This document shows positions 8,346 through 15,653 of a stretch of 64,000 bases of DNA, in pieces. The translations under genes were made by a program, and so were the position numbers. Every line of letters starts with the position of its first letter. The first letter of the stretch is position 1. The stretch lies in contig CAWAJF010000007.1 in the NCBI GenBank assembly GCA_963782345.1, positions 434,001 through 498,000 of the forward strand, in the 5' to 3' direction. The DNA is from DASUPK01 sp963782345. GTDB taxonomy: Bacteria; Actinomycetota; Thermoleophilia; Solirubrobacterales; 70-9. The notes under the pieces were generated by a model, which made no database searches, was not told where the DNA came from, and was given only the letters and a program-made list of their open reading frames with translations.

Positions 8346-9297
8346 AATAGGGAAGACGCCGGATCCCTCGCCGATCGCTACGGGCGCCGGCGCTTGTTCG
8401 CCATCGGCCTCGCCGTCTTCACCGGCGGCTCACTGGCCTGTGGGCTCGCCGGCGGGATCGTCTTTCTCGTCCTGGCTCGCGCCGGCTAAGGCGTTGGCGG
8501 GGCGATCATGTTCGCGACCGCGCTCGCTCTCATCGCCCAGAGCTTCTCGGGCCGCGACCGAGCCGTGGCCTTCGGTGTCTTCGGCGCGATCACCGGCGTC
8601 GAGCCGATGTTCGATATCCGGCTTCTGCGGAAGCCCACCTTCGACGGCGGACTCATCGCCGCCTTCGCCATGAACGGATCGCTCTTCTCCTTACTGACTT
8701 ACCTGATCCTCTACTTCCAGCAAACGCTCGGCTACTCGGCCGCCGCAACCGGAGTCCGCTTCCTGCCTCTGACGGGCGCGATCTTCCTCGCCGCCGGGAT
8801 CGCGGGGCGTCTGAGCGAGCGTGTCCCAATGCGGCTGCTCATCGCTCCCGGTTTCGCCCTCGTGGCCGCCGGTCTCTTGTTGATGCGCGGCCTCACCGTC
8901 GATGCGGGATGGACCCACCTTTCTACCGGGCATGATCATCGCCGGGGTCGGTGCCGGGTTTGTCAATACGCCGCTCGCGGCCACCGCTGTCGGCGTCGTT
9001 GAGCCGGCTCGGGCTGGCATGGCCTCCGGTGTCAAGACCACGCTCCGGCAGGTCGGGACGGCGACTGGCGTCGCCGTCCTCGGAGCCATCTTCTCCACCC
9101 ATCTCCATGTCTCCTCACCGCTCGAGCTACGGGCCGGCGTCGTCGACGGCCTCAACGAGATTCTGCTCGTCGCCGCGGTCACCGCCGCAGTCGGGGCCGT
9201 CGCGGCGGCGCTGCTCATCCGACACCGCGATTTCGTCGACCCGACTCAGCAGACAGGGATCTCTAGAGAGCCAGAGCCGGCTGAGGCCGCGGCCTGA
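8346..9297 (+). pseudogene. decayed MFS (DHA2-type) drug transporter
   Basis: Clear remnants of a 14-helix multidrug exporter, with at least four lesions. The N-terminal helices and start codon are gone: family-like sequence begins at ADRYGRRRLFAIGLAVF just after the promoter and SD. An in-frame TAA at 8487-8489 sits where the family has Gln-Gly-Val-Gly-Gly. A large internal deletion joins GVFGAITG directly to MFDIRLLRKPTF near 8609, removing the middle helices. One extra T in the run at 8920-8922 shifts the frame, after which LPGMIIAGVGAGFVNTPLA and the last helices continue in the +1 frame to 9297. It sits under its own ECF41-like promoter, so it was probably a member of that regulon. Confidence 0.85.
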
Positions 9298-9446
9298 AGG
9301 GGCCCACTGATGAGGTTCGCGACGCCGCGTGCTGGAGACACCTCGTCCAGATCCTGGGACGGGTCCGCCCCGACTTCGTCTACCTCGACGGCCGAGATCG
9401 GCGTTACCGCCGCTGAGCTGATCGAGGGCCAGGCGGGCCTGAAACC

Positions 9447-9473
9447 TGTCACAACCGCGGCCGCTGTCTCGTC
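9447..9473 (+). promoter_or_regulatory. predicted ECF41 promoter P3
   Basis: TGTCACA at 9447-9453, a 16-base spacer and CGTC at 9470-9473, 67 bases ahead of the LUD-protein start. Third exact match to the same pattern within 1.5 kb. Confidence 0.75.
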
Positions 9474-9487
9474 TCTTTGGGGTGCAG

Positions 9488-9502
9488 TTAGTCATCGACT
9501 AA
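9488..9502. promoter_or_regulatory. palindromic operator candidate upstream of LUD gene
   Basis: TTAGTC-ATC-GACTAA, a perfect 6+3+6 palindrome between promoter P3 and the ribosome site AGGAG at 9530. Size and AT content fit a MarR-type dimer site, but no such regulator is in the cluster. Confidence 0.45.
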
Positions 9503-9540
9503 GCGTCGATCTACCACTACGAAACAACAGGAGCTAAGCC

Positions 9541-10170
9541 ATGACCACGACGATTCAGGCATCGGACCGATTCACCGCACTACCCGAAGAGACGACGCTC
9601 ACGGAGACTGTCGTGGCGCTCGAGGAGCGCGGATTCGGCGTCGAGGTGGTCGATGACCTCGACGCGGCACGCGAACGGGTGCTCACCCGGATACCTGAGG
9701 GTTCGTCGGTGATGACCAACCCATCGGTCACGTTGGAATCGACTGGAATCGCGCGGGCGATCAACAACGGAGGCGCCTACGACTCAGGGCACACCAAGGT
9801 GCTCGCGCTGGATCGTGCAACGCAGATGCGGGAGATCAAGGCGATGATGGTCCTCCCCGACTTCACCCTCGGCAGCGTCCACGCGATCACGCGCGACGGC
9901 ACGCTCGTCATCGCCTCCGCCTTGGGCAGCCAGCTGGCCTCCTACGCCTGGGGCGCGGCCAACGTCATCTTCGTCGTCGGCGCCCAGAAGCTCGTCCCCG
10001 ACCTCGATGCGGCCCACGAACGGATCTACGAGCACAGCTTCAAGCTCGAAGACGCCCGCGCCCTCGAAGCCTACGGGAAGAACAGCCGCGTCGGCAAGAT
10101 TCTCGAGATCCACGAAGAGGATCCGGGCCGCATCCACGTCGTCCTCATCCGTGAGGCGGTCGGGTTCTGA
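9541..10170 (+). CDS. LUD-domain protein (LutC/YkgG-like)
   Basis: 209 residues. LUD proteins include LutC of the lactate-utilisation complex, but stand-alone members are mostly uncharacterised and probably bind small acids or nucleotides. Visible features: ALEERGFGVEVVDDLDAAR at the start of the domain, GSSVMTNPSVTLESTGI, and the conserved core GSVHAITRDGTLVIASALGSQLA with VIFVVGAQKLVPDLD. A good SD (ACAGGAG) precedes ATG 9541. Promoter P3 makes it a likely ECF41 target, and the SDR gene 81 bases downstream may be in the same transcript. No LutA or LutB genes are nearby. Confidence 0.88.
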   Translation: MTTTIQASDRFTALPEETTLTETVVALEERGFGVEVVDDLDAARERVLTRIPEGSSVMTNPSVTLESTGIARAINNGGAYDSGHTKVLALDRATQMREIKAMMVLPDFTLGSVHAITRDGTLVIASALGSQLASYAWGAANVIFVVGAQKLVPDLDAAHERIYEHSFKLEDARALEAYGKNSRVGKILEIHEEDPGRIHVVLIREAVGF

Positions 10171-10251
10171 TTGGCGATAGTCCCCAGTCCGGTCTCTGAG
10201 CCGCCAGAAAGACGGAGCAACTTGACAACTACCCCTTCTTGGAGGCCCTGA

Positions 10252-10974
10252 ATGGAAAACGTACTGATTATCGGCGGCACTTCGGGCATCGGCGAGGCTG
10301 CCGCAAGCGCCTTCGTCGCCCGCGGTGACTCGGTCACCGTCGCCGGACGCGACGAGGAGCGTCTGCGAGCCGCACTCGGGCGCCTGGGCGATGGCGTGAA
10401 GGGGGCCACCCTCGACGCCGGCGACCCCAAGGCGACCGCACGGCTGGCCGCATCCCTGGCGCCGATCGACGTGCTGGTCCTCTCGGTTGGCAGCGGGATC
10501 GGCGCCGGGCCGTTCGAACAGCTGGCCCTCGAGCGGCTCCGGACTGGCTTCGACGGCAAGTTCTGGCCCCAGATCGGCGCCCTCCAGCAGGCCCTGCCCT
10601 CGCTGGCGGAGACGGCGGCGGTCGTCTTCGTCACCGCGGCCTCGGCGCGCGCGGCGCTACCGGGGACGGCGGGACTGGCGGCGATCAACGGCGCGTTGGA
10701 CGCGATGGTGCCGCCCCTGGCCGCCGAGCTGGCGCCCAAGCGCGTCAACGCCGTCTCCCCGGGCGTCGTCGACACTCCCTGGTGGGCGGGCCAGCCCCGG
10801 GAGCTTAAGGAGGCGACCTTCGAGGCGCTTGCCCGGGCGATCCCGGCCGGCCGTATCGGCGAGCCCGCCGATATCGCCACCGCGATCCTCTTCTTCGCCG
10901 ACGCGGAGTACGTCACCGGCACGGTGGTCGACTGCGCCGGCGGCGCCCAGCTGGCGACGGGCCCACCGGGCTGA
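10252..10974 (+). CDS. SDR-family protein lacking the catalytic Tyr-Lys pair
   Basis: 240 residues with a clean classical-SDR frame: IGGTSGIGEA cofactor loop near residue 8, GRDEERL, VLVLSVG, then VTAASARAALPG with the conserved Ser region, and NAVSPGVVDTPWW. At the place where YxxxK should follow, the sequence reads GLAAINGAL: Tyr is Leu and Lys is Asn. The fold and NAD(P) binding are therefore probably kept, but standard hydride-transfer chemistry is doubtful. The C-terminal VTGTVVDCAGG strand is normal. ATG start with GGAGG 6-7 bases upstream. Probably follows the LUD gene in one transcript. Confidence 0.87.
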   Translation: MENVLIIGGTSGIGEAAASAFVARGDSVTVAGRDEERLRAALGRLGDGVKGATLDAGDPKATARLAASLAPIDVLVLSVGSGIGAGPFEQLALERLRTGFDGKFWPQIGALQQALPSLAETAAVVFVTAASARAALPGTAGLAAINGALDAMVPPLAAELAPKRVNAVSPGVVDTPWWAGQPRELKEATFEALARAIPAGRIGEPADIATAILFFADAEYVTGTVVDCAGGAQLATGPPG

Positions 10975-11009
10975 CGGGCGCAGAGCGCAAGCCAAAGGCC
11001 TGTGAGAGC

Positions 11010-11400
11010 TGCGCGCTTGTACCCCAAGATCTCCAGGTCCTCGGCCACGACCTCGGGTAGGCCGGGGAAGTAGTCGAACTTCGCGGTTAGGCCGCCGACG
11101 CCGCCGAAGTTGTTGGCCAGGTGCCTGCAGTAGCCATGAAACGTGTTGACCTGGGCCAGGTCACGCAGATCGCGCTCCAGATCCCTGGCCAGCGCCCTGA
11201 TGAAGGTGATGGCGAGGCCGCCCCCGCTCTTCTCGAGCACGCGCTTGAAGTTGTGCGTCTTGCCGGTCCCGGGGCCAGCCACCACCAGCTTTTTGCGCGC
11301 ATCCGAGTTGACCAGATCCTCGCTGGTCTGCTGGACGCCGTTGCTTCGCTTCCTCGATTTCTTCGGGCGATCGTGTCACCGGGACGACGCTAGCGGGTCG
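11010..11400 (-). pseudogene. truncated UvrD/REP-type helicase remnant
   Basis: Minus-strand remnant of the N-terminus of a superfamily-1 helicase: a leader (VTRSPEEIEEAKQ), then in another frame NGVQQTSEDLV, KLVVAGPGTGKTHNFKRVL (Walker A), AITFIRALARDLERDL and the NTFHGYCRHLAN motif. A frameshift lies near 11340. Family-like sequence stops about residue 91, at roughly 11013, where it abuts the SDR end; motifs II-VI are absent. A long open frame continues into the SDR gene, but that part is antisense noise. Confidence 0.75.
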
Positions 11401-11498
11401 TAATTCATCCCCTTCTGGCCGCAGAGGCGGTTGATCCCGAAATTGCTCAGTGCCCCTTCGCGCGAGAAGGGAGCGCGAAACTGGGGCCAGCTCTCTTC

Positions 11499-11723
11499 TC
11501 AAAGGAGCTCACGCAGCCGGTCCGCGCCCAGCCCGGCGTCCCGCAGGATTCCGGCGAGCGTTCCCTTCCTCACTTCCTTGTGGAGCGGCACTACCAGCGC
11601 ATGTCGGCGCCCCGGCTTCTTCAGCCGAACGTGGCTGCCGCGCTGGCGAACAACCGACCAACCGTCTCGCTCGAGCGCCCGGACCAGCGCCTTGCCTGAG
11701 ACGACCGGCTGTCGCGGGCTCAC
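11499..11723 (-). CDS. hicA: HicA toxin (mRNA interferase)
   Basis: 74 residues, full length for the family. HicA cleaves mRNA during translation and has a double-stranded-RNA-binding-like fold. The sequence shows the canonical order SGKALVRALERDGWSVVRQRGSHVRLKKPG with the catalytic His in GSHVRL, then HALVVPLHKEVRKGTLAGILRDAGL. Its GTG start overlaps the stop of hicB by four bases (GTGA), so translation is coupled. The pair lies at the right edge of island A, just inside the second attachment repeat, where it could stabilise the element. Confidence 0.93.
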   Translation of the reverse strand: MSPRQPVVSGKALVRALERDGWSVVRQRGSHVRLKKPGRRHALVVPLHKEVRKGTLAGILRDAGLGADRLRELL

Positions 11724-11944
11724 GCCGGCAGGGCGAACTTGCGGCGAATTACACCGGTGTCGAGCGAACCGCCGTCCTCGCGGACGCCCTCCACATAGAG
11801 GGCCAGCGCCTCCTCGGCATTCCGGCTGGCGTCGTCGATGTCCTCGCCCTGCGTGTGCAGACCAGGGAGGTCGGGTGCGTACACGTGGTAGCCGCCTTCC
11901 TCGAGGGGCTCAAAGACCAGCTCGATCTCTCGGGCGTCACTCAT
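11720..11944 (-). CDS. hicB: HicB antitoxin
   Basis: 74-residue partial-RNase-H-fold antitoxin that neutralises HicA and normally represses the operon. The core is seen as FEPLEEGGYHVYAPDLPGLHTQGEDIDDASRNAEEALALYV. It ends soon after (TGVIRRKFALPA), so there is no separate C-terminal DNA-binding domain as in longer HicB proteins; autoregulation may be weak or use the toxin. Order hicB-hicA and 4-base overlap. Gene start ATG at 11944; no strong SD seen. Confidence 0.93.
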   Translation of the reverse strand: MSDAREIELVFEPLEEGGYHVYAPDLPGLHTQGEDIDDASRNAEEALALYVEGVREDGGSLDTGVIRRKFALPA

Positions 11945-11983
11945 CGATCTGCAAGGTTAGGGAACGCCCCGGGCCGGATCGAA

Positions 11984-12006
11984 ACCGTGCGTCCCACTGT
12001 GCGTCC
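11984..12006 (+). promoter_or_regulatory. arm-type site pair left of attachment copy 2
   Basis: Two direct copies of a GTGCGTCC motif: ACCGTGCGTCC at 11984-11994 and TGTGCGTCC at 11998-12006. The same arrangement occurs at 20075-20097, left of attachment copy 3, and its reverse complement occurs right of copies 1 and 2 (4545, 12267). This symmetry is what integrase arm sites flanking a core look like. Confidence 0.55.
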
Positions 12007-12091
12007 AACTCTCGACTTCGGGCCGACCTGACAGCACCTCAGCACGCCTGAGCTACTCCTCGCCGGCCTCAGATGACCCCTCCTCGCCGTC

Positions 12092-12136
12092 ATCATAATC
12101 CGCGTGTCGGGGGTTCGAGTCCCTCCTCCGGCATGA
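12092..12136 (+). repeat. attachment-site copy 2 (displaced tRNA-Met 3' half)
   Basis: 45 bases identical to 4368-4412. No 5' half of a tRNA precedes it; instead the upstream DNA (12074-12095) matches 20164-20185 exactly. It therefore behaves as the right boundary of island A and the left boundary of island B. Confidence 0.85.
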
Positions 12137-12481
12137 TCTCCCTAAATCGCTGCTTTCTCGGAGACGCGAGCACGCCGATTCTGGATCCGCCGCAGAATCC
12201 GCGCGTTGAAATGAGCAGGGCTCGTGCGTAGCGAGGTGAGCTCGAACACCCGGATTCTTGGCACACCGACGCACGGTGGTCGGTCAGCCGTTAGCCCACA
12301 ACAGGCAACGAGCTTGGTTTCGAAGCGTCGAGCCCGGCCCACCCGTAACAGCAGTTGTGTGTGTCTCGGGGCGAACCGGATCTGAACTAGCGACCATCTC
12401 GGCCCCCAGCCGAATGTGCTGTGTTCCGGCCCCGTGGTGGCAGACAGGGCTCCCGCTTGGTCCTCGCTCAGCGGCACCGTG
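12137..12481. other. gene-poor left end of island B
   Basis: No gene supported. 12137-12290 is a diverged copy of 4413-4565, ending in CGACGCACGGT at 12267-12277. Open frames here are antisense tRNA artefacts. A tRNA-like 3' remnant is listed separately at 12368. Confidence 0.55.
12368..12433 (-). pseudogene. possible tRNA 3'-end remnant
   Basis: The minus strand contains GGTCGCTAGTTCAGATCCGG followed by a TCGCCCC-like acceptor strand. This closely resembles the T arm and acceptor end of a tRNA with two T-loop changes (GTTCAGA for GTTCGAA). The upstream 45 bases do not fold into a proper D arm. Could be another displaced attachment half or chance. Confidence 0.3.
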
Positions 12482-12652
12482 CTAGCGAAGGGCCCACGCA
12501 ACCGCGAGGGTAGTTACCGCCGTCAGCAAGACGGTGGCCCCTAGCGCAATCTCGTCGCCCGTGGTTGCACTGAGGACCATGTCCGCGACAACCGCAATGA
12601 CGAAGGCGCACAGCAGCGTCGCTAGCAGCCACTCCCTACGCCGAAGATTCAC
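12482..12652 (-). CDS. small two-helix membrane protein
   Basis: 56 residues from GTG 12652, preceded by GAAAGG at a good distance. Two hydrophobic helices (about 6-28 and 36-55) separated by a short polar turn with TTGDEIA; starts MNLRRREW. A TTG at 12691 would add 13 basic residues but overlaps a 16-base motif shared with another membrane/lipoprotein gene upstream region (see 53068). No family recognised. Divergent from TerC. Confidence 0.5.
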   Translation of the reverse strand: MNLRRREWLLATLLCAFVIAVVADMVLSATTGDEIALGATVLLTAVTTLAVAWALR

Positions 12653-12684
12653 CGCAGCGCCTTTCGCACGCGCTAACCTCGCTG

Positions 12685-12700
12685 TGCGCAAGGGAACTAG
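12685..12700 (-). promoter_or_regulatory. 16-base shared upstream element, copy 1
   Basis: Minus strand CTAGTTCCCTTGCGCA, 32 bases ahead of the small membrane-protein start. An identical 16-mer occurs at 53068-53083 ahead of a lipoprotein gene. Read on the plus strand, GGGAAC followed 18 bases later by CGTT also resembles an ECF-type promoter pointing to TerC. Confidence 0.4.
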
Positions 12701-12777
12701 CCCTGCAAGACGGCGCGTTCGTCAACACGGTCCCCTCCGGACCCGGCGCGTCGACCCGGCGAGCGGGTGGGCGAAAC

Positions 12778-12799
12778 CTTCGAGATAACGACCTCGAAG
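12778..12799 (+). promoter_or_regulatory. hairpin covering the TerC ribosome site
   Basis: CTTCGAG, eight bases, CTCGAAG: a 7-bp stem whose 3' arm contains the first half of the AAGGAG ribosome site (12797-12802) of the gene starting at 12809. Folding would hinder initiation. Confidence 0.45.
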
Positions 12800-12808
12800 G
12801 AGCCTTCG

Positions 12809-13732
12809 ATGCTCGCCTGGTTCGCACTCACCGTTTTCGTCATCGTCGCGTTGGCAGTTGACCTCCGAAGCGGCGGACGTGGCGTTCCGTCGTTTCACTC
12901 GGCGCTGGTGTGGTCGCTCGTCTGGACGGCGGTCGGCCTCGGATTCGCCGGCCTGCTGGTGCTCGGCGGTGACGGCGGCGCTGCGGGTGAGTACCTGGCG
13001 GGCTTCCTGATCGAGAAGTCGCTCTCGCTCGACAACCTCTTCGTCTTCGCGGTGCTGCTCTCGTTCTTCGCCGTCCCGCAGGAGCAGCGCCGGCTGGTGC
13101 TGCTCTGCGGCATCGGCCTCGCAATCGCTCTCCGGGCGGTGTTCATCGTCGCCGGGGCGGCGGCGCTCGATGCCTTCGAGGCGGCCACCTATGCGCTCGG
13201 TGCCCTGCTCCTGTTCACCGCGGTCAAGATGGCCCGGCAGGGCAGCGAGGAGATCGATCCTGAGTCCACTCTCGCGATGCGCCTGCTTCGCCGCGCGATC
13301 CCGATCTCCGATGACTACGACGGATCGCGCCTGACCACTATCGCGGACGGGCGCCGGATGGCGACGCCGCTGCTCGCTGCGCTCGTCACGGTGGCGGCCT
13401 TCGACCTGATGTTCGCGATCGACTCGATTCCGGCGATCTTCGCCGTCACTCGGGACACCTTCGTGGTCTTCGCCGCGAACGCCTTCAGCCTGCTGGGCAT
13501 GGTCAGCCTCTACTTCGTGCTCGATCGCCTGCTTGCCAGGTTCCGCTATTTGAATCTCGCTCTTGCGGCGATCCTGGCCTACGTCGCGGCGAAGATGCTG
13601 TTCGAGGACCTCTGGCACCCGCCGCTCGGCGTGTCTCTGAGTGTGATCGCGGGATCCCTGGCGCTCGCGATCCTTGCCTCGGCTCTCGCCGAGCGCCGGA
13701 AGCGACGATCTGCACTTGCCGCCGACACCTAG
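12809..13732 (+). CDS. TerC-family integral membrane protein (Alx-like)
   Basis: 307 residues from ATG 12809, chosen because AAGGAG lies 6 bases upstream and the hydrophobic sequence starts there (MLAWFALTVFVIVALAVD). Members (TerC, Alx, YceF/MeeF) are metal exporters, several acting on manganese. The conserved acidic motifs are intact: EKSLSLDNLFVF near residue 70 and FDLMFAIDSIPAIFAVTRD near residue 200, both lining the proposed metal path. Seven to nine helices. Ends 4 bases into the remnant of a convergent CorC/HlyC-type gene, another metal-related membrane family. Confidence 0.93.
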   Translation: MLAWFALTVFVIVALAVDLRSGGRGVPSFHSALVWSLVWTAVGLGFAGLLVLGGDGGAAGEYLAGFLIEKSLSLDNLFVFAVLLSFFAVPQEQRRLVLLCGIGLAIALRAVFIVAGAAALDAFEAATYALGALLLFTAVKMARQGSEEIDPESTLAMRLLRRAIPISDDYDGSRLTTIADGRRMATPLLAALVTVAAFDLMFAIDSIPAIFAVTRDTFVVFAANAFSLLGMVSLYFVLDRLLARFRYLNLALAAILAYVAAKMLFEDLWHPPLGVSLSVIAGSLALAILASALAERRKRRSALAADT

Positions 13733-14277
13733 CAAGGGGAGCCAGCTTCCCCTCGGTCGAACCCGTCCTCGATCTCCCCGACGAGCTCCTCGAGGATGTC
13801 CTCCATCGTCAGCAGGCCGACCACCACTTCGTTCGAGTCGTGGACCAGCGCGAAGTGGACGCGCCTTCGCCGCATCTCGCGCAGCGCCTCATCGATTCGA
13901 GCCGAATCCGAGACGTGTCCGAGCGGCCTGGCGAGCATCGATGGCATGGGCAGCTCGACATCGTCGATCGCCAGGGTCAACAGGTCCTTCGCGTTCACCA
14001 GGGCCGCCTCGAGCCCGCCGTCCGGCCCGCAGAGCGGCAGTAGGGTCCGGCCGGTTGTGATCGCCCGCTCGCCGCAGGGAGTCGGTGGTGAGAGCCAGGT
14101 CGATCCGATCGCGCGAGGTCATCGCATCCCCGGCGCGCCTGTCCCCGAAGACGAGGGCGGCGTCGGAGAGCTCCTGCTCCTCTCGCTCGATCAGGCCCTC
14201 ACGCGAGCTCTGGCGCAGCAGCTCACGGAGCTCGTCCTCGCTGTGGGGTTGGTGTCCGGACTCCGACGCCGGCGGCA
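13729..14277 (-). pseudogene. CorC/HlyC (UPF0053)-type protein remnant with CBS domains
   Basis: Remnant of a CNNM/CorC metal-ion protein. The cytosolic part is visible: EDELRELLRQSSREGLIEREEQELSDAALVF (the helix before the CBS pair), AMTSRDRIDLALTTDSL in one frame, then after a one-base frameshift near 14070 RAITTGRTLLPLCGPDGG, VNAKDLL and the second CBS domain ending LLTMEDILEELVGEIEDGFD. The membrane domain (DUF21) that should precede these is missing: at about 14278 the sequence switches to an SRPBCC gene. Also lacks the C-terminal transporter-associated domain. Confidence 0.8.
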
Positions 14278-14577
14278 CTCGAAGGGCTTCAAGAGTTCGC
14301 GGTAGGTACCTCTGAAGGTCTCCACCGGTCCCTTCGAGTCGTGGCAGGCGAATCGCCAACCGCCTCCCGACCTCACGTCCATCCGCTCGACGACCGTCCT
14401 GAGCCTGCGAGGGCCCCACCACTTGCGGATCAGATCGGGGTCGCTGAAAGCGGCGAACGCCCACTCTCGTGGAGCGTCGAAGACCCTCTCGGTCACGATC
14501 TGGTGCTCCGACGGCATCGTCACGACCTTGTCGCTGGCTATTGCCTGCCGCGTGTCGTTCGCCTGTGCCTGGCTCAT
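14191..14577 (-). pseudogene. SRPBCC (AHSA1-like) gene cut by a deletion
   Basis: The first 100 residues are a good AHSA1-type SRPBCC domain: IVTERVFDAPREWAFAAFSDPDLIRKWWGPR, RSGGGWRFACHDSKG, FRGTYRELL. At about 14278 the frame runs out of phase into the CorC remnant and adds 28 unrelated residues before a stop. About a third of the domain, including the long C-terminal helix, is lost. SD GAGAGGAG? is present just upstream (AGCGAGAGAT region), and the preceding gene ends 18 bases away. Confidence 0.75.
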
Positions 14578-14595
14578 CTCTCGCTCCTTTCGGGC

Positions 14596-14859
14596 TCAGC
14601 GAGCGGTTCTTCCTGGCTCTGGGCCATGAAAAGCGGCGCCAGCCTCTCCGTGGAAGGCGGGGTCGGCCTCTCGTCGTCCGCGCCCGAGGTGGTCGGCTGT
14701 TTCCTCGAGGTCCTCGGCGTCGAGCAACGCCCAGCCGATTCGCTCGACAAGCTGGCGTGCGAAGTCGTCGCTGTTCAGGTCGTTGCCGTTTAGGCGCTCG
14801 TGAAGGGTCACGGGGCCCGGGCGCTCCCCCGGTGCGGCTTGCACGATGATCTGGGGCAT
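14596..14859 (-). CDS. small conserved-looking hypothetical protein
   Basis: 87 residues, no family recognised. Sequence MPQIIVQAAPGERPGPVTL, then HERLNGNDLNSDDFARQLVERIGWALLDAEDLE, resembles a short globular protein with a beta hairpin and a helix; the C-terminal 30 residues are Gly/Ala/Arg-rich. A strong SD (GAGAGGAG) precedes ATG 14859. It is directly upstream of the SRPBCC remnant and downstream of the response regulator, all on the minus strand. Confidence 0.6.
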   Translation of the reverse strand: MPQIIVQAAPGERPGPVTLHERLNGNDLNSDDFARQLVERIGWALLDAEDLEETADHLGRGRREADPAFHGEAGAAFHGPEPGRTAR

Positions 14860-14880
14860 GCTTGGACTCCTCTCGGTGGA

Positions 14881-15516
14881 CTAGCTTCGGGGCTCGGTAA
14901 GTCTTGGCGGCGCCTTGAGGCGGTCGAGCATCGCCGAGCGACGGGACTCGAGCTCGGACGGGCTCAGGCCGAGCACGGTGGCGATCTCCTCCGGGTCGGT
15001 TCCCGCGGCGAGCATGCCCAGGATCGGTCGATCCTCGATCTCCAGCTCCTCACCGACGGCGGCGAGCGTCTCGGTCGGGATCGAGATTCTCGGCCCCTCG
15101 CCGCGTGCCAAGGCCTCGATCCGGTAGCAGAGCTCCAGGCCGAGGCTATTCTTACCGAGCACGGCATCCGCGCCCGCCAAGAGCGCCGCGAGTTCCAGGC
15201 GCTGGTCCGCGTATGCGGAGAAGATCAGGACGCGCGGCGGGTTTGCAACGCTCGCCAGCTTGCGGGTCAGCGCCAGCCCATCTCGCTGGGGCAGATGATA
15301 GTCGACCACCCCGATGTCGGGTGCGAGGCGCACGGCCGCCTCAAGTCCTTCGTCGTAGGACCCGGCTGAGGCGACGACGCGGATCCCCGGCTCATCGTCG
15401 AGCAGCATCTGGATTCCCATCCGCACCGCCTGGTGGTCATCGACGACCACGACCGTGGTGACTTCGGCACGGTCGACGGAGGCCGGCTGAGCGTTGTCGT
15501 ATGTGAGTGTTCTCAA
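14881..15516 (-). CDS. response regulator, receiver plus short HTH-like domain
   Basis: 211 residues. TTG start at 15516 chosen because GGAGG (complement of 15523-15527) stands 6 bases upstream; the longer frame to 15609 has no such site. Receiver domain: VVVVDDHQAVRMG, the phosphoacceptor Asp in GVVDYHLPQRDG, VLIFSAYADQ with the conserved Ser, and Lys in LGKNSLG. The C-terminal part (LGMLAAGTDPEEIATVLGLSPSELESRRSAML) looks like a LuxR-type helix-turn-helix but lacks the usual T-x-R-E start. DNA binding is likely but not certain. Neighbours are a second regulator and a histidine kinase. Confidence 0.85.
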   Translation of the reverse strand: MRTLTYDNAQPASVDRAEVTTVVVVDDHQAVRMGIQMLLDDEPGIRVVASAGSYDEGLEAAVRLAPDIGVVDYHLPQRDGLALTRKLASVANPPRVLIFSAYADQRLELAALLAGADAVLGKNSLGLELCYRIEALARGEGPRISIPTETLAAVGEELEIEDRPILGMLAAGTDPEEIATVLGLSPSELESRRSAMLDRLKAPPRLTEPRS

Positions 15517-15653
15517 CTGCGGCCTCCGTTTCGCGTGTCGGGTTCGCCTGCACGTCGAGCCTCCCACGCGCCTTCCCGACCGCCCATCGGGGATACCACC
15601 CAGATCCATGCAGTTCGAACCCCCAGCTCGGCCGGGTGCGACTTAGTCCGTGT

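Noticed and set aside
12053..12501. Minus-strand open frames reading RRRDSNPRHADYD and SLVQIRFAPR
   Set aside because: Artefacts of the displaced tRNA 3' half and a tRNA-like remnant.
12701..12808. yybP-ykoY manganese riboswitch before TerC
   Set aside because: Too short and the conserved internal loops are absent; only a simple hairpin is there.
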